Shown here one piece after another: positions 54,827-64,000 of a DNA stretch of 64,000 nucleotides. The stretch's first letter is position 1. The number at the start of each line of letters is the position of its first letter. The notes under the pieces are model-generated. The model was not told the origin of the DNA and ran no database searches. It saw only the letters and a program-made list of their open reading frames with translations. Source of the stretch: Calvatia gigantea (lineage: Eukaryota > Basidiomycota > Agaricomycetes > Agaricales > Lycoperdaceae). A program made the translations under genes and the position numbers. The stretch is from NCBI GenBank assembly GCA_025093985.1, contig JACAAK010000002.1, positions 992,001 to 1,056,000 on the forward strand. The letters run 5' to 3'.

Positions 54827-57736
54827 ATGCGCTTCGGAGCCAAATTTGTCAAACTCGCCGCCTTTATCTTGGCTGCGACCATTCCCAAGGTCGCCGCCGC
54901 CGATTTGACTATCTACACCGATGATAGTCTCACTTCTGGTTGGGAGAACTGGAGCTGGAGCAGCGATATCAACTTCGGCGCTACAGACATGGTTTCTGGA
55001 TCCTCTGGTAGCAGTATCTCGGTTACGTCCGCGGAGTGGGCTGCTCTCTCGTTATACTATAGACCAGCTCCTTTCAAAAGCTACGCCGGATTGAAATTTG
55101 ACATTGCTGTAAGCCAAGTAGCCAAACCATAGGCAACGCTGGTCGTTGATAATATTTTCTCATCAGGGTAACCAACCAGATATTAGCATTCAAATCCAGT
55201 CTGTTGCCGACAATACACAATCCGATAGCATTCCCTTGTCCGCAATCAGCAAATCCGTCACTGCTAACGGGTTTACTTCCCTTTTGATCGACTTCAACAA
55301 TTTGCCTGGTTCTGGAGCTGCTTTGGTCAGTGCAATTTGTCTTCCCAAAGCAGAACTATGAGTAATGTGGTGGAGACAGCCTTCCGCCAACTGGGATCGT
55401 ATCACTATTCAAGCTGGTGGAAGCGGCGCGAGTGTAAGCTACACTACGTTAGACTTTCGAGCGTGGCAGTGTGCTGACCCAACTACGCAGTATCATATTG
55501 ATAACCTTGTCCTCGTCGAGTCCATCGTCATCACACCGGAATTCTTGAGTGCTGAGCCACTTGCGAGCAACGTAGTCACTGTCACCACCAAGGGTCAAGT
55601 TGACTTCTCCACTGTCTCTGTTTCCCTGAACGGTTCTGTAAGGGATTTTTGTTCCATGTTGCCGACTCATTCACTGAATGTATCCCCTAGCCCGTTTCCA
55701 TTAGCAGCCAGAAGTCTTATGTCCCCGTTGATACTCCTTCACTTTCAATCACCTACTTGACCCTCGCAAAGAACCTTGTTCCTGGCAACCTTGTCATTCA
55801 AGCCGGTGGTAAATCCTTCAACCACACCCTTCCCAACGTCCTGTACGGCAGGTAAGCACATACGAACCCCTGTGGCAGAAACGGCACCCACCCATTTGCA
55901 CATGATTAGCATCGTCCAGAGTGTCAAAAAGCCAATTAACCCGGCCATTTATGGCGTCAACTTCCCCACAAGTCCCAGCTACATTCAACATCTTGGCGTT
56001 ACGCTTTCTCGCTGGGGTGGTAACGCTGTTACCGCCTATAATCCTTTCGGCGGTTTTACTAACGCTGGCAACGATTGGTTTTTCGAGAACAGGGCTTCGG
56101 ATAGTGCTGATGACTGGATAGCTTGGGTTAAAGGTGCTGGCTCGGATACCCTCTTGACCGTCCCTGCGTAAGCGGTACCACAGAAAGGCGCCGAGTTTCT
56201 TCTGACCACTCAATTCTTAAAGTCTCGACTGGGTCTCCAAGGATGCATCCTCGTATTCTTATCCCAAAACTCTCTACCCAGGTAAGGAGTTGACCTCCTT
56301 GCATCCCAGTTTCACGGACTGAAGTTCCCGATAGACCAGGAGAAGTTTGATCCTTTCAACGCTGATGCCGGGAACGGTCATTTACCTGATGGAACTGCCG
56401 TCACTCCTAATACCGACCCCACCCGTGCCTACACCTCTTGGAACACCACTCTTGCAAAGCAATGGCTCAGTGGGCTTGTCAACAAGCCTAAAATTGTTGC
56501 AATTGACAATGAAATTGAAATTGCACACAGCACTCACCAGGATATGCATCCTAGGTATGTGCCCACACACCTTCAATTCTCAATGTCATGCTTATGATTT
56601 CTCCAGCCCTGTAAGCTATGACGAGGAACTCGATCGTGTTGTCAGGTTTGCCACGGCTGCCAAGGAAGCAATTCCCGGCGTCATGGTCGCAGCTCCTTCG
56701 ACGTGTTCTTGGTGGTTCTGTAAGTGAGGACAAGTACCCTTCAGATCCAGACTAAGCCCGATCCGCAGACTGGACTAGTGCCATTGGTTGGGATGACACT
56801 GCGGCCCACTGGAACACCGATTTCCTTCCTTGGTTCTTGAGCGAGATGAAGAAGGTTGAAACTAACACTGGAAAGCGTCTCCTTGACTACCTCGACATCC
56901 ACTATTACTTCCAGGCTGATACCAGTGCTAACGATGATGCTGCCAAAGCATTAAGGTTGAGGATGACTCGTAGCTTGTGGGTGAGTAATAGCCGGTGTTA
57001 AATTCTGAATAATTGTTCCTGATAACTTTTCCAGGACAAGTCATACGTTGATGAGTCTTGGGTTGGAAGCAACCCCCAGAACCACCAGTGGGACCCTACC
57101 TCCGTTCAGCTCATCCCTCGCATGCGAACTCTGATTGATATCAACTACCCCGGAACCAAGCTTTCAATTTCCGAGTGGGCTTCCACCAAGGACGACGACA
57201 TCACTGGCGGACTTGTTACCGCTGATACCCTTGGTATCTTTGGTCAAAATGGCGTTGACGCTGCCACTTATTGGGCGACACCAGGCGAGCAAGCTCCTGT
57301 CGGTTTGGCCTACTGGCTGTTCCGAGGGTACGTTATCAAGTTTAGGAGGTGGATGTGCGCTCTGACGTCAACCACTTTCAATTTTAGATATGGCACATAC
57401 TTCGGATCCAATACTGCTCAAGTCAATCTCGCCAACCCCGATCCAAATACATGGAGTGTCTACGCTGGAAGCGATGGCACCAAGCTTACCCTTGTTATCA
57501 TTAACAAGAAGCCCAACCAAGCTCTTACCTTTGATCTGTCTAATGTCCCGACTGGTACTTACTTCATCCGTCACTTTGGTGGCGCTGCTGGTGTTGCGAA
57601 GTGGCAGGTAAGTAAAACTACGGCTTTACTATATGTCAACTTATCTGATTTGTTCCCCCAGTCTACGCTCACCTTGACTACAAGCCAGTTCATCGTCGTG
57701 CCTGGGTATACTGCTGTTTTCTTGAAACAACAGTAA
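54827..57736 (+). CDS. Glycoside hydrolase family 44, secreted endoglucanase/xyloglucanase
   Basis: Thirteen exons give 750 residues, all phases consistent (54827-55108, 55167-55325, 55380-55433, 55491-55637, 55691-55851, 55910-56167, 56223-56281, 56335-56554, 56607-56719, 56769-56980, 57035-57327, 57388-57607, 57662-57736). A signal peptide (AAFILAATIPKVAAA) precedes a beta-rich domain of about 240 residues, then the GH44 barrel: INPAIYGVNFPTSPSY, LGVTLSRWGGNAVTAYNP, VAIDNEIEIAH (candidate acid/base Glu), APSTCSWWFYWTSAIGW, LLDYLDIHYYF, LIPRMRTLIDINYPGTKLSI followed by SEWA (candidate nucleophile Glu), ADTLGIFGQNGVDAATYW. A small C-terminal beta domain follows. GH44 enzymes cut xyloglucan and beta-1,4-glucans. 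Confidence 0.88.
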
Positions 57737-57974
57737 AGTTCCTCAAATTCCATAATTTACCTTTTATTTAATTCAAACAAAAACCTCGCGGTTCAATAAA
57801 GTTCATTTTTCCTTTCCTCATCAAAGTAGGGTGTTTGAGCTCAATGAGTTGCAAAGGGGACACGAAGAACGTAATGTCACGTGCCTATTTCTGAATTTCT
57901 GCGATGACATTATGAAATCTCTTTTCCTCATACTAACTCTCGCTCACACGTATCCATGAGCCGGCTGCTGGGAT

Positions 57975-59962
57975 ATGAATAAGGACAGAATATTAGTTTC
58001 TCTGGCTGTCCGCACATTCATCGCAGTTTTCACTCGAACAGTCTTTCAACCGGATGAATACTTTCAGTCGTTGGAACCTGCCTTCCATCTTGTCTTTGGT
58101 TATGGGCATCTTACTTGGGAATGGTTATCTGAGAACCCAATCAGAAGCATTACATATCCGGGGTTGAACATACCTCTTTTTTGGTTTCTGAAGATGGCTG
58201 GCCTCACCTACCCGAGTTCCTTCGCGGATCTTCTCTTGGTGGGTTTGTTATTGTTCCCGTCATTCTTGTCGTTAACAGTTTTACCCAGGTATTATTACCA
58301 AGGTTTCTGCACGGAAGCTTAGCGGCGGCAACGGATATCTGGTTATGTGAATTAACTCGGACGACATTGGGGAACGATTATATCTCGACTGCAGTGCGTT
58401 GTGATGGGTGGGCTTTCCTTTGCGTGAACTCACCACCAGTGATAGCACCTATTGTCATTGTCTTCTTTCTTTCATGCGCTCGCGCTTTCAAGATCGCTCT
58501 CCAACTCTTTGGAGACGTCTTTGTCCACAATTGCATTCGCTTATTATCCTTGGGACGCAAGCTCCAAGTTGAGCCCTCAAGTCCTTTATAATAGGTGGCT
58601 CTCCAAATGTTTACATTTTCCCCTTACTCATTTAACGCAGACAGAGGTTACGAAAGACACTGATTCTCAGTGCGTTAGCGTGTATGATTCGACCAACGAA
58701 TGTCATCCTCTGGGTTTTCTTGTACTTCAAACTTGCTTGGTCACTTCGTCGCTACCATCGCATCTTGGGCCGGATTGCATCAGAGGCATTGCTCATAGGG
58801 TATGGTTTACAGTCCCCTCCTCGTTTTTGCGCGAACCAATCTATTTCATAGCCTGTCCGCCCTTGGAATCATTTTCACAGTGGACTCTCTTTACTACGGA
58901 CGACTGGTCTTCACTCCGTATAATTTCCTCGCAACTAACCTCTCCTCCGTGTCCTTATTTTATGGTTCAAGTCCGTGGCATTACTACCTTTCGCAAGCCC
59001 TTCCCATGCTCTGCACCACTGCTCTACCTTTCACCTTACATGGGGTCTACATTACTGTGTCACAGCAAAAGAAAGGCAGTAGTGTGGCCCTCAAGAACAT
59101 GCTTGGTGTTATTGTATGGTCAATTGGGATTTATTCTTTAGCAGGACACAAAGAATGGCGATTCATCCATCCCTTATTACCTCTTCTTCACGTTTTCGCT
59201 GCCAAGGCTCTCGTTGACCTCTCATCAACGACAAAGGTCCAAGTAGCCAAACGAGAGACAAAGAAACGTCAAGGTCCCCGAGCTACATCCTTTCTCCCTC
59301 CTCTCCGCCGCCCTTACCTTATTTTGCTACTTCTTACACTCCCGGCCTCGATCTATGTTGTCCTATTTTATTGCAGCGCACCGATCAGCGTTCTTCATTA
59401 CCTCCAGACTCTTCCCATAAACGCAACCACTATTGATGGGAGACAGCAACCACAGAGCGCTGGATTTCTCATGCCTTGCCATTCGACTCCGGGTCAGGCG
59501 TATCTCCACCGACCCACATGGGAGGTTTGGTCCTTGGGATGTGAACCACCCCTACAGTGTGTATTTTTCTCTGTTGTCGGTTGGACTGGTGAGCGCTCAT
59601 GATTTATATTCAGGGGCCAGAATCTTTCAACCTATCACGACCAAACGGATATATTCTTTGATTCACCCACCGCTTACTTCAATAAAACATTTCCGGAGAA
59701 CGTGAATCCTGAATTCCCTCCGTCTTCCCCAACTTCTGTTGGAGCTCCTCCCATGAACGATTTGAATAGGGACGGAAACGTATATCCTTGGCGGCATACT
59801 TGGCCACGTCATCTTGTTTTCTTCGGCGCTCTCCTGAACAAGCCTAACGTGAAGGACTTGCTGGAAGAGAAGGGTTATGTTGAGGTTTGGCGGAGAGGAA
59901 GGGGATGGGAGGGTGAGGGTGAGAGAAAGGGTGGTGTACGAGTTTGGAGTTGGCAGGATTAG
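57975..59962 (+). CDS. GPI mannosyltransferase 3 (Gpi10/PIG-B)
   Basis: ER membrane enzyme that adds the third mannose of the GPI anchor; GT22 family. The ATG at 57975 opens MNKDRILVSLAVRTFIAVFT, followed by the catalytic luminal loop TVFQPDEYFQSLEPAFHLVF and EWLSENPIRSITYPGL. Later motifs are LTRTTLGNDYISTA, SFFHALALSRSLSNSLETSL, LSALACMIRPTNVILW, FTVDSLYYGRLVFTPYNFL, WHYYLSQALPMLCTTALPF, AGHKEWRFIHPLLPLLHVF and a C-terminal domain with FLMPCHSTPGQAYLHRPTWE, GQNLSTYHDQTDIFFDSP and WPRHLVFFGALL. Several short introns (for example the one starting at 58239) are needed. The tail is Gly/Arg/Glu-rich. Confidence 0.9.
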
Positions 59963-60164
59963 GCCGAGAAAAAGGAGCAGAATTCGTGTGGTAATTGGTG
60001 ATAGTAATCGCGTGAGTATGAGTGGACCACTATTTTCACTATGTACAGAATGGCTACATAAGTGGAAGGAGAGCAGTAATACAAGCCAACCTGAGTCGCA
60101 AAGTCTGGTGTCCGTATATGTGAATTGAGGTATATGGGGACATGGAATTAATGGATCAAGAAGA

Positions 60165-62779
60165 TCACAAACGAGACAAATCCCGTCCCCAGATTCCGCT
60201 ACAGGGAGGAGTGGTCGTCAGGATGAAATGCTCCGTGAAGATATCCGCGTATCACTCACCGCGCGATCCAATCAATCATTAACAAAGCCCTCGTCCTCGC
60301 ACTGACCTGTTCATTCCAGTAGACACTTCGCCAAGCATACATTGCCGCCAGTCCACCCATAAAAGTGACCCCTTTGCCCAGGTCGAACACGGCAGAATTA
60401 CCAATGTACGCCAAGCTCCCGAGGTGGAAGTACTTGAATGGTCGAGAGACTTTTTCGTCTTGGAGGTCCTGCGGGATATCGGACGCTTCGAACGTGTGCC
60501 GGTGGCGTGCAAGGCGGGTCAATAGAGCGCCAACGTATTTGCCTTCCTGGGCTGCCACTTGAGCGGTCTATGTATCGACAAGTATCAATAAAAGAGGAAC
60601 GGAGTAGAATGTATGTGATACTTACAGCAGGGAGGGCTGTGATTTTGTTACCGAGTTCTTGCAGGAGAATCAGGAGCTCATTCAAAGAAAGGCTATTGTC
60701 CGCGTCGGAGTCGTACAACTGGAAGAGTTCTTTGACCTATAAAGAGTCTTAGCTTGTAACGAAAGATAAACCTGCAATGGGGGTATACCTGAGCAAGGTG
60801 GGCCTCGGCCATCGGAATTTTCTCCTTGATTCTGTTGACTTGGAAATTTAAGTCCTTATTCCACTGAGCGTAGTGGAAAACGCACCCATAATTTCCCATT
60901 CTTCAAAGTCAATTTTACCATCCTTGTTCTTGTCAGACTCGTCCACGAGGTCCATGAAGTGGTCAACCGCCGATGTTTCAATCTGAAGGAAGCAGATGAG
61001 GTTGCCAGACACTAGGTGTGGAAAAATAACCTCTACTAACAGTTGCACAATCTCCAACAGCATAAACAGTGCCTTTTGGTGCACCTCTAACCCGGAGGTA
61101 TGCATCTGTCTCAATAGCTTTACGGTGAACCTGGTTTGGCAACAAGTCACAGACACGCCGAGTAAATGGGTTCATAGCAATTCCGGTCGACCAGAGAACG
61201 AAATTGGTAGGGATAGCGTGCTGTTCCGTTTCTTTCGTAATTGGGTTGCGAGTAGTGTAGAGAACTGATGTGGGAGTGACTGCAACGACGCGGGCGGAGG
61301 TGATAAGATTGACATCTTCACGTTCGAATTTTTTCTACAGATATTGGTTTAGTGGGGATTTCGTTGGACCCAAAAGGGCAAACCTCAGCGTATTTGGAGA
61401 TATCTTCTGAGTACTAGAACAGACGGTTCAGCGACAAGTAATTTTCAATCAATGAGAATAATGAAATAGGGGAGGGGCTCACGGTATTCAAAATATGTTC
61501 GCGTGACTGGATGAGATGAATAGATACTTCCTCACGGCAAATTTTTGGGAACTAAACACATGTTAGTTAGTTTTTGCCAGTGTTCACGCGGCACACTTAC
61601 ATAATTGAATATATCCTCTTGACAGAAATCGTGAATTTCCTATGGGGTTGTGAGGCGTCGGCGACGAAGGTTAGTCAGTTCCAACTTACTGCTGCAGTCT
61701 CTACACCAGTTGGGCCACCACCGCAAACAACGAAGCTAAGGAGGCGCTTTCGTTCTTCGGGGGTAGTGGTTGGAAGACTGGCAAGTTCAAAATTATCTGT
61801 TGGTGGTGAGTACGGAAGCACCGACATAAATAAAAACATACCCATTACACGACGTCTAATAGCTTGAGCATCCGAAATAGTTTTCAATTGGAAGCAGTTC
61901 TCCAGACCTGGGACACCATGTGTACTTGAAGTGGAACCAACAGCAATAACTAATTTATCATAACTGAAGGAGGATTCCGTGGTTAATTGGGGCGATCGTT
62001 CACTCATGCTCCTCACTCACGGAACGTAGATGTGTTCGCGTCGACCGTTGGCGGTAATTTCGACTTCAAGTAAACGGTGATGCATAACAATATCCGTTGC
62101 CTTGCCTTGAATGAAATGCCCTCTCAAGCGAGCGATAATCTTTCGGATTGGCTCGATCAAAGAACGGACTTGAACGGTACCAACAGCAGCGGCTATCAAG
62201 GCGTCAGTGTTAAACGCTTTGATGAGTGTAACATATCTCATACATGGCAACAAAGGCGTAAATGTAGTGAATGTCTCCGAAGAAATCACAGTGACATGGT
62301 AGTCTCCAGGACGCAGTCTCTGTAAGACGCCCATCGCCTTATTGGAGAAAGGTGAATTACAGGTTTTTAACCTTGAACTACAGGCGAGACTCGGGACTTA
62401 CACCCCATCCTCCACCGACAATTACGAGTCTCGGCTTCTGCGCAAGGAGCCTATTCTCCTCGTCTTCCGCATCATCCACCTGGTCCCGAACAATAGGCAA
62501 AGTCTTGGGTCCGCCTCGCTCAGGGCGAAGTGCAAGAGGTAATACCGGGACACGATCTACGTGTTTTTCCTGGTAGGTGAACGCATCATGGATCAGGATG
62601 GCAGTAGTGAGACTGACAACGCCAACGACAGAGGAACCAATGAATATACCAGACCACTTGGCCGCTTTACGAAGTCTTGGGAAGGAGGGTGGAGGCGGCG
62701 GAGGCGGTGTGGTCGAGAACGGACGGCCAAGACGGACGCGGGAACGAATGCTCTGTATGCCGCGACAAAAGGCGGCCAT
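60165..62779 (-). CDS. External alternative NADH dehydrogenase with EF-hands (NDE1 type)
   Basis: Rotenone-insensitive type II NAD(P)H:ubiquinone oxidoreductase of the inner mitochondrial membrane. Start at 62779 (MAAFCRGIQSIRSRVRLGRP): presequence, Pro-rich stretch, one membrane helix (GSSVVGVVSLTTAILI), then the FAD site RLVIVGGGWG, YDKLVIAVGSTSSTHGVPG, the NADH site LLSFVVCGGGPTGVETAA, EIHDFCQEDIFNYFP, VVAVTPTSVLYTTRNP and YAVGDCATV. A calcium-binding insert follows: DESDKNKDGKIDFEEW and LYDSDADNSLSLNEL (two EF-hand loops). Then TAQVAAQEGKYV, GSLAYIGNSAVFDLG and the C-terminal membrane anchor ending WGRDLSRL. The Ca2+ sites suggest regulation as in Neurospora NDE1, an inference. The gene is divergent from the next one (196 bases). 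Confidence 0.92.
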
Positions 62780-62975
62780 GGTAGTGGGTGAAGAGAAGGA
62801 GCCCCGTGGATGTCGATGGAGAAGTGGTTGAGCCCTGACATCATCCCTTTCCAACTACTCAATATGTGCTTAATTATTTATTTTTGCTAAGGTACACGAC
62901 CTTGCTGACCTCAGAACTCAGAACTCAGTCCTCTCACGCACTTTCCTCCTCGCTTCGTCGCCTAAACTGTCGGCG

Positions 62976-64000
62976 ATGTCCTCCCAAAACTATCCCATTC
63001 CCCCAGTTCCGTCGTCACCGCCTGCTTCGGGTGGTGTTCGTCGTCATCACACCATCACTGCAGCATCCCGCAGCGCACGGAATGCTGCCAGGGAGAGTAT
63101 CACTGAGGAAGTACCGGACCCGTCCTCCATCTGGAATGACGACGAGCCCGTCGACCAGGACTGGGTCGGTGGCATCGGTGCTGTTGGCGAAAAGTCTTCT
63201 CTTCATCGCCAGGCTTCCCTTCCGACCCGCTACAACAGAGGTTCGAGCTGCCATCGATCATAATCTTTATTACTCTTCTCATCGCTCCTGATAGCCTTCC
63301 ACGGTTCCAGGTCAGGCACAATGACACCCAAGACCGTTAACTCTCTCGCCGCCATCGCTGGTCACGAAGGAGATGAGGAACCTTGGAACACCCCTTATGA
63401 CGCCGAAGAGGTGAGTACGCTGTTTCTCCTCTCTACTTCCCACAAATGTCAGGCAACTAACCACCTGTCAGCCGTCACCACAGCAGCCACCAGTCGAACC
63501 CCAATCGCAATCATCTGCATCCCCCCACTCGACCTCGACTTCACCTCCCCCTGGCGCTAATGTTCGGAGGCATGTCTCAATGATCACGACCGGGGCCACC
63601 CGCAAGACTACTTCAGGTCTCAGGCGCTCGGGCACCGTCCAAGGAACAAATCCAGGTGCCCACGCACACTACCAGACCAACACTCCTCCGGAGACTGCAC
63701 CAGACGCTGTTGAGGGTGAGGAGGAGGAAGATCAGGTCCCATACGATGACTATTATAATCAGCCTCAACAAAATTATCCCACCAGTCCTATTGGCCGTCA
63801 ATCCCCGTGGGCAACTGGTAGTAATAGTGGCCAGAATGAGTGGCGCTCCGGTGCTCCACTTTCCAATCAAAACGCGAACCCGGCCATCGACGATATAACA
63901 AATGCCTTATCCGCTCTCGAGATTGCGAGCAATAATGCTCAGTCACAGTATTATAACCCATATGGCGGTGGTGTTATGACCGGACAAAGTGTGCATCCAC
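62976..64000 (+). CDS. N-terminal part of a large low-complexity protein
   Basis: Exons 62976-63231 (ending in AGAG before GTTCGAGC), about 63297-63410 and 63471 to beyond the window. The protein begins MSSQNYPIPPVPSSPPASGG. Then come RRHHTITAASRSARNAARES, DQDWVGGIGAVGEKSS, LHRQASLPTRYNRAFHGSRS and VNSLAAIAGHEGDEEPW, and long Ser/Pro/Gln/Asn-rich sequence to the edge. The DQDWVGG...HRQASLP and NSLAAIAGHEGDEE blocks look conserved. No domain is reached before the window ends; I suspect an RNA-binding regulator from the Asn/Gln-rich style, but that is only a guess. Confidence 0.6.

Noticed and set aside
1..64000. Programmed +1 frameshifting as a common explanation for the shifted genes
   Set aside because: The twelve sites share no slippery codon or stop context and occur in unrelated genes; sequencing insertions explain them more simply.
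1..64000. A biosynthetic cluster, CRISPR array or defence island
   Set aside because: The genes are ordinary eukaryotic housekeeping and family genes; no regularly spaced repeats, backbone synthase or cluster regulator was seen.

Overview
The window is nuclear DNA of a filamentous basidiomycete, most likely an agaricomycete. Genes are packed on both strands and are cut by many short introns of about 45-65 nt with GT-AG or GC-AG ends. Several exons are tiny. The families fit this placement: fused tryptophan synthase, EF-hand external NADH dehydrogenase, a membrane family expanded in mushrooms, F-box paralogues, a GH44 glycosidase and RecQ-like helicase debris. All exon models were built by hand from splice signals, reading phase and remembered family motifs. 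No alignment program was available.

Layout. 0-12.2 kb is housekeeping: the 3' part of phosphopantetheine adenylyltransferase, a secreted GPI-type heme peroxidase, a phosducin-like protein, a 15-exon glutamine synthetase-like gene, a START-like protein, mitochondrial bL27, SKP1 (divergent from bL27) and the mRNA guanylyltransferase. 13.6-14.3 kb holds one unrecognised gene. 14.3-19.5 kb is gene-poor, with an MluI-box cluster and a RecQ-like helicase relic between inverted repeats. 19.6-29.5 kb holds guanine deaminase, an intact F-box protein, a polytopic membrane protein and an Atg15-type lipase. 29.5-35.6 kb is a duplicated segment with two broken F-box copies and a relic of the lipase 3' end. 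36.4-52.2 kb holds TRP5 and a divergent asparaginase-ankyrin gene, then a minus-strand run: monopolin Csm1/Pcs1, an arrestin-like protein, BRX1, a triple-KH protein and an ADGF-type adenosine deaminase. After 2.7 kb without a recognised gene come GH44, GPI10/PIG-B, NDE1-type dehydrogenase and the start of a low-complexity protein that runs off the end.

Functional links are modest: SKP1 and F-box proteins are SCF partners, guanine deaminase and adenosine deaminase both act on purines, and TRP5 shares a 243-bp divergent promoter with an asparaginase and carries a Gcn4-type site. I found no cluster that looks like a new dedicated system.

The most notable patterns are: (1) micro-exons down to 9 nt and a probable exon consisting only of ATG; (2) a high share of GC-AG introns; (3) twelve isolated one-base insertions that break six otherwise well-conserved genes, always +1, while other genes are clean; this looks more like residual sequencing insertions than biology; (4) a segmental F-box duplication with nested tandem repeats; (5) the RecQ/inverted-repeat relic.
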